A stretch of DNA of 13,634 bases from an uncultured Porphyromonadaceae bacterium (lineage in GTDB: Bacteria > Bacteroidota > Bacteroidia > Bacteroidales > Muribaculaceae), in contig CAMWLX010000048.1 of the NCBI GenBank assembly GCA_947175225.1, positions 1 to 13,634 of the forward strand, read 5' to 3'. Of this stretch, positions 4,743-12,584 are shown one piece after another. Within the stretch, counting starts at the first letter, position 1. Every line of letters starts with the position of its first letter. Made by a program: the position numbers and the translations under genes. Under the pieces are notes generated by a model, which did not search any database, was not told the origin of the DNA, and saw nothing but the letters and a program-made list of their open reading frames with translations.

Positions 4743-7145
4743 ATGAAGAAAATAATCTGCGCAGCACTCTCTATCTTTGCGCTTGCATCCTATGCATCGG
4801 AAAGGACTGAGACCATACTTAAGGACTGGAACTTCTCTCAGGATTCAGTACGTTGGCAGCCCGTCTCCGTTCCGCATGACTGGGCAATATACGGACCGTT
4901 TGATCGCGAGAACGACATTCAGAAAGTCGCTGTCAAGCAGAATGGCGAGAACGTAGCCACATGGAAGACCGGACGTACCGGCGGACTCCCATATGTAGGC
5001 AAAGGATTTTATTCCACTACCTTAAGTATCCCTGACACTCCTGACCGCAATTACTCGCTCATATTCGATGGAGCGATGAGCAATGCCCACGTATATGTCA
5101 ATGGCAAGCTCGCCACGGTCTGGCCCTATGGCTACAATTCATTCTATGTAGATGTCACTCCATTGGTGAAAGCCGGCGAGAACAGGCTTGAGGTCTCTCT
5201 TGAAAATAAGCCAATGTCTTCCAGATGGTATCCCGGTGCCGGTCTCTACCGCAATGTAAAGTTGCTTGCTACCGACAAGGTACATGTTCCTGTCTGGGGC
5301 ACTCAGCTAACGACTCCCTACGTCAGCAAGGAATATGCTACCGTCCATCTCGCCACTTCGCTCGAAGGTGTCAATAAGGGGGAGCTTGTCACACTCTCAA
5401 CTGATATTACTGCTCCCGATGGAAAAGTGGTGGCCTCAGACACTCATGAATATAAGATTTATCCCGGAGTCAATCTCAACCAAAACTTCCGTGTCGATAA
5501 TCCGGACCTCTGGAATCCTGAGAATCCTGCGCTCTATCGTGCTACAACAAAAGTTATCGTCGACGGTAAGACCGCAGATGAATATTCTACTCGCTTTGGC
5601 ATCCGTAGCGTGGAAGTGAGAGCCGGCGAGGGCTTCTTCCTCAACGGAGAGAAGATTAAGTTCAAAGGGGTCTGCAACCATCATGACCTTGGTCCGCTTG
5701 GGGCTGCAGTAAATAAGTCTGCTCTCCGCCATCAACTTGAGCTGCTTAAGGATATGGGTGCAAATGCGGTGCGAACTGCCCACAATATGCCTGCCCCCGA
5801 ACTCGTGGAGCTTTGCGACGAACTCGGACTAATGATGATGCTCGAGCCTTTCGACGACTGGGGATTCCGCCCAAAATCAAAGAATGGCTACGGAACAATA
5901 TTCAACGATTGGGCAGAGCGTGACGTGGAAAATATGGTGCGTCAATACCGCAACAATCCATCTGTCGTAATGTGGTCGATTGGCAACGAAGTCCCCTCCC
6001 AGTGGGGACCCGACGGCCTGAAAGAACTCACATTCCTTCAAGACATAGTGCATCGTGAAGACCCGACACGCCCTGTGACTTGCGGCATGGACCAAGTGAA
6101 GGCTGTGACGACAAACGGTTTTGCGGCTCCCCTCGATGTCCCGGGTTTCAACTATCGTGTCCACATGTATAAGGATGCAATCGGGAAACTCCCCCAAAAT
6201 ATTCTGCTTGGGTCAGAGACAGCATCCACTGTATCAAGTCGTGGCAAATACTATTTCCCGGTGACAAAGGCTCACGGTGTGACTCGCGAAGGCAACCAAA
6301 GCTCAGGCTACGACGTGGAGTATTGCTCATGGAGCAACCTGCCGGACGATGACTTTGCAGCTGCCGACGATTATCCTTGGGATATGGGGCAATTCGTATG
6401 GACCGGCTTCGACTATCTTGGAGAGCCATCCCCCTACGATACTGATGCATGGCCAAGCCACAGCTCATATTTTGGCATCTTCGACCTCGCATCACTCCCA
6501 AAAGACCGCTTCTATCTCTACCGCTCCAAATGGAACGAAAAAGACCATACCCTCCACATCCTTCCACATTGGAACTGGAAAGGACGCGAAGGGGAAGTGA
6601 CTCCTGTATTCGTATACACGGATGCTCCTAAGGCAGAGCTTTTCATCAACGGCAAGAGCCAGGGTATACGCGAGAAAAATGACTCTTCCAATATGAACCG
6701 CTATCGACTGATGTGGAATGAGACTGTATATGAACCCGGAGAGGTCAAGGCTGTGGCATACAATGCCGATGGCTCTGTAGCCGGAGAAGCCGTAGTCCGC
6801 ACTACCGGCAAGCCCTATGCCATCAAGCTTACTACCAATCGGACCGCACTTCAAGGCAATGGCGATGACCTTGCGTATGTGACAGTGCAAGTCGTGGATA
6901 AGGATGGAAATGTGGTTCCAGATGCAGAGCCTGAGGTTTCATTCAAGGTGACAGGGGATGGAACTTTCCGTGCAACAGCCAACGGCGATCCCACTTCACT
7001 ACGCGACTTCAACAAACCCGTAATGGATCTCTTCAGCGGAGCTGCAACTGTCATAGTGAAGAGTGGCGATAATCCGGGTGCATTGACTCTCGAAGCCAAA
7101 TCCAAAGGACTAAAGCCGGCAAAACTGACCATCCCCGTAGAATAA
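4743..7145 (+). CDS. Secreted GH2 beta-galactosidase
   Basis: 800-residue glycoside hydrolase family 2 enzyme, probably releasing terminal beta-galactose from glycans in the periplasm. Signal peptide residues 1-18 (MKKIICAALSIFALASYA). Domains in order: galactose-binding-like sandwich (about 25-180, with VPHDWAI and GAGLYRNV), immunoglobulin-like linker (about 185-290), TIM barrel (about 295-600), DUF4982-type beta domain (about 618-690), and a C-terminal GH2-associated domain (about 692-800). Barrel motifs: KGVCNHHDLGPLG (308-320), RTAHN (344-348), WSIGNE with acid/base Glu416, and GSET with nucleophile Glu492. Beta-galactosidase is preferred because of the NHHDLG motif and the galK-galM neighbours; another GH2 activity such as beta-glucuronidase is possible. 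It is first in the operon, behind a Bacteroidota promoter. It differs from E. coli LacZ in having a signal peptide and the DUF4982 tail, so the symbol lacZ is not used. Confidence 0.93.
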   Translation: MKKIICAALSIFALASYASERTETILKDWNFSQDSVRWQPVSVPHDWAIYGPFDRENDIQKVAVKQNGENVATWKTGRTGGLPYVGKGFYSTTLSIPDTPDRNYSLIFDGAMSNAHVYVNGKLATVWPYGYNSFYVDVTPLVKAGENRLEVSLENKPMSSRWYPGAGLYRNVKLLATDKVHVPVWGTQLTTPYVSKEYATVHLATSLEGVNKGELVTLSTDITAPDGKVVASDTHEYKIYPGVNLNQNFRVDNPDLWNPENPALYRATTKVIVDGKTADEYSTRFGIRSVEVRAGEGFFLNGEKIKFKGVCNHHDLGPLGAAVNKSALRHQLELLKDMGANAVRTAHNMPAPELVELCDELGLMMMLEPFDDWGFRPKSKNGYGTIFNDWAERDVENMVRQYRNNPSVVMWSIGNEVPSQWGPDGLKELTFLQDIVHREDPTRPVTCGMDQVKAVTTNGFAAPLDVPGFNYRVHMYKDAIGKLPQNILLGSETASTVSSRGKYYFPVTKAHGVTREGNQSSGYDVEYCSWSNLPDDDFAAADDYPWDMGQFVWTGFDYLGEPSPYDTDAWPSHSSYFGIFDLASLPKDRFYLYRSKWNEKDHTLHILPHWNWKGREGEVTPVFVYTDAPKAELFINGKSQGIREKNDSSNMNRYRLMWNETVYEPGEVKAVAYNADGSVAGEAVVRTTGKPYAIKLTTNRTALQGNGDDLAYVTVQVVDKDGNVVPDAEPEVSFKVTGDGTFRATANGDPTSLRDFNKPVMDLFSGAATVIVKSGDNPGALTLEAKSKGLKPAKLTIPVE

Positions 7146-7176
7146 TGCATAATGCATAATTCATAATGCATAATCT
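7143..7176. repeat. AT-rich ATAATGC-type repeat
   Basis: Overlapping copies of AATGCATAAT begin at the GH2 stop codon. The 17-mer AATGCATAATTCATAAT (7151-7167) also occurs in inverted orientation at 4106-4122. It is a low-complexity dispersed motif; no terminator-like T-run accompanies it, so read-through into galK is expected. Confidence 0.6.
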
Positions 7177-7188
7177 GATGAGCCAAAG

Positions 7189-7228
7189 CAATTCTCAATT
7201 CTCAATTCTCAATTCTCAATTCTCAATT
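7189..7228. repeat. CAATTCT heptanucleotide tandem repeat
   Basis: Five perfect tandem copies of CAATTCT (7189-7223) plus a partial CAATT. It lies in the 116-base gap between the GH2 gene and galK. Copy number could vary by slippage. A seven-base period also occurs in the GTTAATC arrays at 4422-4436 and 4542-4556. Confidence 0.85.
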
Positions 7229-7261
7229 ATTCTAAAATTCAAAATTTAAATAACATTAATT

Positions 7262-8395
7262 ATGAAAGAAAAAATCAACGAGCTTTTCCTACAGCGCTTC
7301 GGCGACCACGGCACAATGTATGCTTCTGCAGGCCGCATCAACCTCATTGGCGAACACACTGACTATAATGAGGGCTATGTATTCCCCGGCGCCATCGACA
7401 AGGTGATCATGGCAGAAATCAAGCCTAATGGCACCGACAAAGTGCGCGTATACTCTATCGACATCGACGACTATGCTGAATTTGGGCTCAATGAAGAAGA
7501 TGCTCCTTCTCAGAGCTGGGCACGCTACGTCTTTGGCGTATGCCGTGAGATAATCAAGCGCGGCGGTAAGGTAGAAGGTTTCGACGCTGTGTTTGCAGGC
7601 AATGTTCCTCTTGGTGCAGGTCTTTCTTCTTCAGCTGCTCTTGAAAGCTGCTTCGCATTCGCTCTCAACGATCTCTTCAACGACAATAAGATCGATAAGT
7701 TTGAACTCGCGCGCATCGGCCAGAGCACTGAGCACAACTACTGCGGCGTGAAGTGTGGCATCATGGACCAGTTCGCTTCCGTAATGGGCAAGAAGGGAAA
7801 CCTTATGCGTCTTGACTGCCGCAGCTCAGAATATGAATATTTCCCCTTCAATCCGGAAGACTACCGCCTTGTGCTTGTTGATTCCAGAGTGAAGCATGAG
7901 CTTAAGGACTCTCCCTACAACAAGCGTCGCGAAAGCTGCGAGCGTGTAGCGGCTGCTCTTGGACGTCCATCACTCCGTGGCGCTACAATGGAAGAGCTCG
8001 ACGCCATCAAGGATAAGATCTCTGAGGAAGACTACAAGCGTGCTAAGTTTGTGATCGGCGAAGAGGCTCGCGTACTCGCTGTCTGCGATGCTCTCGTTGC
8101 CGGCGACTACGAGACTGTGGGCAAGAAGATGTATGAGACTCATGAGGGTCTTTCCAAAGACTATGAGGTAAGCTGCGTTGAGCTCGACTTCCTCAATGAT
8201 GAGGCCAAGAAACTTGGCGTGACCGGCAGCCGTATCATGGGTGGCGGTTTCGGTGGCTGCACCATCAACCTCGTGAAGAATGACCTCCACGACAAGTTTG
8301 TAGAGGAAATCACAGAGCGTTTCGAGGATAAATATGGTCATGCTCCTATGATCTACGACGTGGTTATCTCTGACGGTGCTCGCAAACTCGACTGA
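7262..8395 (+). CDS. galK: Galactokinase
   Basis: Cytoplasmic GHMP-family kinase of 377 residues that converts alpha-D-galactose and ATP to galactose-1-phosphate, the first committed step of the Leloir pathway. The galactokinase signature GRINLIGEHTDYNEGYVFP spans 24-42, with catalytic-type Arg25 and the sugar-binding EHTDY. The ATP-binding GHMP motif VPLGAGLSSSAALE is at 115-128. GIMDQF (166-171) supplies the catalytic Asp169, and the C-terminal motif GGGFGGCTI is at 327-335. Length is normal and no key residue is missing. ATG 7262 follows an A-rich leader without a clear Shine-Dalgarno. It lies 116 bases after the GH2 gene with no terminator or promoter between, and only 6 bases before galM, so it is co-transcribed with galM and probably with GH2. 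The partner enzymes GalT and GalE are not in the window. Confidence 0.97.
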   Translation: MKEKINELFLQRFGDHGTMYASAGRINLIGEHTDYNEGYVFPGAIDKVIMAEIKPNGTDKVRVYSIDIDDYAEFGLNEEDAPSQSWARYVFGVCREIIKRGGKVEGFDAVFAGNVPLGAGLSSSAALESCFAFALNDLFNDNKIDKFELARIGQSTEHNYCGVKCGIMDQFASVMGKKGNLMRLDCRSSEYEYFPFNPEDYRLVLVDSRVKHELKDSPYNKRRESCERVAAALGRPSLRGATMEELDAIKDKISEEDYKRAKFVIGEEARVLAVCDALVAGDYETVGKKMYETHEGLSKDYEVSCVELDFLNDEAKKLGVTGSRIMGGGFGGCTINLVKNDLHDKFVEEITERFEDKYGHAPMIYDVVISDGARKLD

Positions 8396-8401
8396 TCCGA
8401 T

Positions 8402-9451
8402 ATGGAAACTACAATCCGCAAAGTCGCCTCTCCTATTGGGGAGGTGACACTATACAGACTTACGAATGCCAAAGGAGCTTCAGTAGAGCTGTCCTCACTT
8501 GGAGCAGGCATTACAGAAGTGTCAGTTCCTGATGCTAATGGCAATATCGAGAATGTGACGATCCGCTACGCTAATCCTGCCGACTATCTGGCAGATGGGC
8601 CATGTGCCGGCAAGACTCCGGGACGATATGCCAACCGTATCTGCAAAGGCAAGCTTCAGATAGATGGCATCACCTACGATCTTCCGATCAACAATGGTCC
8701 GAACCATCTGCATGGGGGCCCGAAAGGGTTCCAAAATCAGATTTGGGAATCGGAAGAAGTGCCTGATGGCGTGCTTTTCCGCTATCATTCAAAAGATGGA
8801 GAGATGGGCTATCCAGGAAATCTTACAGCTGAAGTGAAGTATACTTGGAATGATGACAACGAACTGACAATCGACCTCTCAGCTAAGTCTGATGCCAAGA
8901 CAGTGGTCAATCTCACCAACCATGCTTATTTCAATCTTGAAGGTGCAGATGGCGCAGAGCCTAATTCTGTACTTGGCCACGAGCTTAAGCTGAATGCTGC
9001 TTATTTCCTCCCGGGCGATGAGACTCTTATTCCAAGCGGGGAGATGGCTCCAGTGGCAGCTACTCCAATGGATTTCACAGAGTTCAAGACCCTCGGACAG
9101 GATATCAATAAAGATTTCACTCCGTTGAAATATGGCAAGGGCTACGACCATTGCTTCTGCATCGATGGCCCGAATGGAGAACTTCGTGAGGCATGTATTC
9201 TTCGATCCCCGAAGTCTCGTCGGCGCATGACAGTGCTTACCGACCAGCCGGGTGTGCAGATATATACCGGCAATTATCTTGCAGGAAGCCCCGCTAATGT
9301 AGCGGGACGCAGCTATGAGGACTATGAGGGGGTAGCAATGGAAGCTCAAGGATTCCCCGATGCTCCAAGCCGCGCAGCATTCCCTTCTCCAATTATCTCC
9401 CCGGATGTTCCTTACCACCGCACCATCGTCTACAGATTTGATACTTTTTAA
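8402..9451 (+). CDS. galM: Aldose 1-epimerase (galactose mutarotase)
   Basis: 349-residue mutarotase interconverting beta- and alpha-D-galactose. Beta-galactosidases release the beta anomer and galactokinase uses the alpha anomer, so it fits between its two neighbours. Family motifs: GRYANRI (74-80), NHLHGG (101-106), TNHAYFNL with catalytic acid-type His174, GYDHCF (247-252) with Asp249, TGNYL (289-293) and MEAQGFPD (313-320) with catalytic base-type Glu314. Some secreted mutarotases carry a signal peptide; this one has none (METTIRKVASPIG), so it is cytoplasmic. ATG 8402 comes 6 bases after the galK stop, which suggests coupled expression. Length is typical and all expected catalytic residues are present. 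Confidence 0.95.
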   Translation: METTIRKVASPIGEVTLYRLTNAKGASVELSSLGAGITEVSVPDANGNIENVTIRYANPADYLADGPCAGKTPGRYANRICKGKLQIDGITYDLPINNGPNHLHGGPKGFQNQIWESEEVPDGVLFRYHSKDGEMGYPGNLTAEVKYTWNDDNELTIDLSAKSDAKTVVNLTNHAYFNLEGADGAEPNSVLGHELKLNAAYFLPGDETLIPSGEMAPVAATPMDFTEFKTLGQDINKDFTPLKYGKGYDHCFCIDGPNGELREACILRSPKSRRRMTVLTDQPGVQIYTGNYLAGSPANVAGRSYEDYEGVAMEAQGFPDAPSRAAFPSPIISPDVPYHRTIVYRFDTF

Positions 9452-9477
9452 TCTCAAATATTTGCAAATCATGTTTA

Positions 9478-9510
9478 TAGGGACGTACAGCTCGTGCTCG
9501 TGCGTCCCTA
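9478..9510. repeat. Dispersed GC-rich palindrome, copy B, degenerate
   Basis: TAGGGACG (9478-9485) and CGTCCCTA (9503-9510) form the outer stem. The centre differs from copy A (2441-2467) by two substitutions and a tandem duplication of CTCGTG (9491-9502), which spoils the inner pairing. It ends directly before ATG 9511 and 21 bases before the preferred start of the second GH2 gene, so it sits in the ribosome-loading region. Confidence 0.7.
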
Positions 9511-9531
9511 ATGTTAAAGAATAACCTTATT

Positions 9532-12504
9532 ATGAATAAAATTTTCTTTGTTACCTCTGCTTTGTTGTTGTCAGCCATCACTGCCCTTTGGGCTGCTCCT
9601 CGCGAGAAGTATAACTTCAATAGCGATTGGCTGCTCAAAGTAGGTGATATCAAAGGGGCTGACCTAAAGGCACATGATGACAAGGAGTGGAAGAATGTCA
9701 CGCTGCCGCGTGCGTTCAACGAGGATGAGGCATTTAAAGTGCCGATCGCAGAATTGACAGATACTGTGGTATGGTATCGCAAGCATTTTAAACTTCCAAA
9801 GGAAGCTAAAGGGCAGAAAGTGTTTGTCGAGTTTGAAGGAGTGCGCCAGGGAGCTGACTTCTTCCTCAACGGGCATCCTCTTGGCTACCATGAAAATGGA
9901 GTCATGGCTGTAGGCTTTGACCTCACTCCGTATATCAATTATGGAGGGGAGAATGTATTGGCAGTAAGAGTTGACAATAGTTGGACTTATCATGAGAGAG
10001 AGACGAATCAGCGCTATCAATGGAACGACAGGAACTTCAATGTCAATTATGGGGGCATTCCCAAAAATGTCTGGCTCCATACCACTGACAATATATATCA
10101 GACACTCCCTTTATATAGCAATCTTGGCACTACCGGCACATATATCTATGCGACAGATATTGATGTAGCAAGTCGGAAGGCTACCATCAATGCTGAAAGT
10201 GAAGTCAAGAATGAGTCAAAAAAGACTGTGACAGTAGGATATGATGTGGAAGTGATAGATGCCGATGGCAAAACTATTGGCAACTTCAGCAGTGCGCCGG
10301 TGAAAGTCTCCCCCGGGGAGACTGTGACGCTGGCTGCTTCCGACACTTTGACCGGCTTGAATTTCTGGAGCTGGGGTTATGGATATCTCTATGATGTCAA
10401 GACTCGCCTTATCGTAGACGGAAAGACTGCTGATGAAGTGACTACCCGCACCGGCTTCAGGAAGACACGTTTCGGCGACGGCAAAATCTGGCTCAACGAC
10501 CGTGTGCTCCAGATGAAAGGCTATGCCCAGCGCACAAGCAATGAATGGCCCGGTGTCGGCATGTCGGTTCCGCCATGGATGAGCGATTACTCCAACGGCA
10601 TGCTGATTGATCACAATGCCAATTTCTTCCGTTGGATGCATGTGACCGCTTGGAAACAGGATGCTGAATCATGCGACCGCGTAGGAGTGATGCAGATGCT
10701 TCCGGCCGGCGACTCTGAAAAAGATGTCAACGACCGCAGATGGGGACAGCGTAAGGAGCTGATGCGCGACATGATCATCTATTTCCGCAATCATCCGAGT
10801 GTAATCTTCTACGAAAGCGGAAATGAATCCATCTCACGCGACCACATGATTGAGATGCGAGAGATACGCGATCAATATGACCCATATGGCGGAAGAGCTA
10901 TAGGTTCGCGTGAAATGCTCGACATCCGCGAGGCTGAATATGGCGGCGAAATGCTTTATGTCAATCTGAGCGAGCATCATCCTATGGTGCAGACAGAGTA
11001 TTGCCGCGATGAAGGCCTGCGTAAATACTGGGATGACTGGAGTTATCCTTACCACAAGCACGGCGATGGCCCACTTTATAGAAACGCAGATGCTTCTGCT
11101 TACAATCAGAATCAAGACCAGCTTGCAGTGGAGATGGTGCGCCGCTGGTATGATTTTTATCGCGAGCGTCCGGGTATGGGCAGACGCGTAAACTCAGGCG
11201 GAGCGAAGATTATATTTTCAGACACTCAGACCCACTGCCGAGGAGCGGAAAACTATCGCCGAAGCGGCGTAGTGGACCCATTGCGAATACCGAAAGATGC
11301 CTATTATGTTCACAATGTGATGTGGAATGGTTGGGTAGATGTGGAAGGCGACGACACTTATATCATTGGCCATTGGAATTATGCTCCGGATGTAATCAAA
11401 CCTGTATATGTTGTTTCTACCGGTGACAGTGTCGCACTTTACGTCAATGGAAAGGCTCAGAAAGCACCGAAGCGTGACTATGAATTCCTCTTTACATTCG
11501 ATAGCATCCAATGGGAACCCGGAAAAATCGAAGCTATTGCATTTGATAAGAATGGAAAGGAGACAAGCAGATTCTCCCACACTACTGCCGGAGAACCCAA
11601 AAAACTCAAATTGACCATGATGCAAGGCCCGGAGGGGACTTATGCTGATGGGGCAGACATTGCTATCGTCCAGGTGGAAGTAGTGGATGAAAATGGTCAG
11701 CGTTGTCCGCTTGCAAATGACATGATTGACTTCTCTCTTTCCGGACCCGCTGAATGGCGTGGTGGTATTGCACAGGGAGATGATAATTTTGCATTTGCCA
11801 CTTCGCTGCCGGTGGAGTGTGGCATCACCCGTGTACTTTTGCGCTCCACTCCTGAGTCTGGCAATGTCAAACTCATAGCTAAAGCTGATGGGCTTGGAGA
11901 AGAGTGCGTGGAATTTACTACCATCCCGGTAGAAGTGAAGAATGGACTCAGCAAGCATTACCCTGCTCACGCATTATCCTCGCGTTATGATCGCGGGCCA
12001 ACACCTTCCTCTCCCTCATATTATGATAAGAAGGTAGATGTCAGAATCAAGTCAGCCATCGCCGGCGTGAATCAAGAGAATGTCGGCAATAGCTGGGACG
12101 ACAATGAACTGAGCGAATGGCGCAACGATGGGCGCTTAGAGACTGCTTGGATCAAATATGAATTGGAGCGTCCTGCTGAGATAGATGAAATCAATATCAA
12201 GCTTACAGGATGGCGTCAGCGTTCATATCCTCTTGAAATATATGCAGGCGATGAATTGATCTGGAGTGGCGACACCGAACGTTCGCTTGGATATGTCCAT
12301 CTGAACACTAAGCCTGTCAGATCGCGTGAAGTAACCATCAAGCTTAAAGGGGCTACGGCTGACAGCGATGCCTTCGGGCAGATCGTAGAAGTAGTGGAAC
12401 CGGCAGCCGGCGAACTCGACCTCTTCAAAGCCAAGAATGGAGAAAAGACCGGAAGCGAACTACGCATAGTCGAAGTCAACTTCCTCGAAAATCTCAATAA
12501 ATAA
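9532..12504 (+). CDS. Large secreted GH2 glycoside hydrolase, specificity uncertain
   Basis: 990 residues from ATG 9532 (MNKIFFVTSALLLSAITALWA, a typical signal peptide with a cut near Ala21-Ala22). An in-frame ATG at 9511 would add seven residues but abuts a repeat, so 9532 is preferred. Domains: galactose-binding-like sandwich (about 28-185), immunoglobulin-like domain (about 200-310), TIM barrel (about 315-600), then beta domains (about 615-800) including a DUF4982-like LYVNGK stretch, and a discoidin/F5-8C-like module (about 835-957). Acid/base Glu432 lies in YESGNES, and the nucleophile is probably Glu489 in QTEYC. The NHHD motif of the first GH2 is absent, replaced by KGYAQRTSNEWP (329-340), so substrate specificity probably differs. 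Characteristic stretches SYPYHKHGDGPLYRNAD and RVNSGGAKIIFSD mark a Bacteroidota GH2 subgroup whose substrate I cannot name. It is the last gene of the operon, 80 bases after galM. Confidence 0.9.
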   Translation: MNKIFFVTSALLLSAITALWAAPREKYNFNSDWLLKVGDIKGADLKAHDDKEWKNVTLPRAFNEDEAFKVPIAELTDTVVWYRKHFKLPKEAKGQKVFVEFEGVRQGADFFLNGHPLGYHENGVMAVGFDLTPYINYGGENVLAVRVDNSWTYHERETNQRYQWNDRNFNVNYGGIPKNVWLHTTDNIYQTLPLYSNLGTTGTYIYATDIDVASRKATINAESEVKNESKKTVTVGYDVEVIDADGKTIGNFSSAPVKVSPGETVTLAASDTLTGLNFWSWGYGYLYDVKTRLIVDGKTADEVTTRTGFRKTRFGDGKIWLNDRVLQMKGYAQRTSNEWPGVGMSVPPWMSDYSNGMLIDHNANFFRWMHVTAWKQDAESCDRVGVMQMLPAGDSEKDVNDRRWGQRKELMRDMIIYFRNHPSVIFYESGNESISRDHMIEMREIRDQYDPYGGRAIGSREMLDIREAEYGGEMLYVNLSEHHPMVQTEYCRDEGLRKYWDDWSYPYHKHGDGPLYRNADASAYNQNQDQLAVEMVRRWYDFYRERPGMGRRVNSGGAKIIFSDTQTHCRGAENYRRSGVVDPLRIPKDAYYVHNVMWNGWVDVEGDDTYIIGHWNYAPDVIKPVYVVSTGDSVALYVNGKAQKAPKRDYEFLFTFDSIQWEPGKIEAIAFDKNGKETSRFSHTTAGEPKKLKLTMMQGPEGTYADGADIAIVQVEVVDENGQRCPLANDMIDFSLSGPAEWRGGIAQGDDNFAFATSLPVECGITRVLLRSTPESGNVKLIAKADGLGEECVEFTTIPVEVKNGLSKHYPAHALSSRYDRGPTPSSPSYYDKKVDVRIKSAIAGVNQENVGNSWDDNELSEWRNDGRLETAWIKYELERPAEIDEINIKLTGWRQRSYPLEIYAGDELIWSGDTERSLGYVHLNTKPVRSREVTIKLKGATADSDAFGQIVEVVEPAAGELDLFKAKNGEKTGSELRIVEVNFLENLNK

Positions 12505-12521
12505 TACTTCTCCCGGTACAT

Positions 12522-12560
12522 AAAAAAATAGGACACATGGTCTATCTCCATGTGTCCTTT
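12522..12560. terminator. Bidirectional terminator between convergent GH2 and GH18 genes
   Basis: AGGACACATGG (12530-12540) pairs perfectly with CCATGTGTCCT (12548-12558) around a 7-base loop. On the minus strand the stem is followed by seven T residues (complement of 12522-12528), an excellent tail. On the plus strand the tail is only TTTCAATTT. It lies 17 bases after the GH2 stop and about 24 bases beyond the GH18 stop. Confidence 0.88.
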
Positions 12561-12584
12561 CAATTTACCTTTTCTATAGATAAA

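Noticed and set aside
11218..11970. 250-codon minus-strand frame inside the second GH2 gene
   Set aside because: It is fully antisense to a well-conserved GH2 coding region, shows no family motifs, and has no promoter or spacing of its own.
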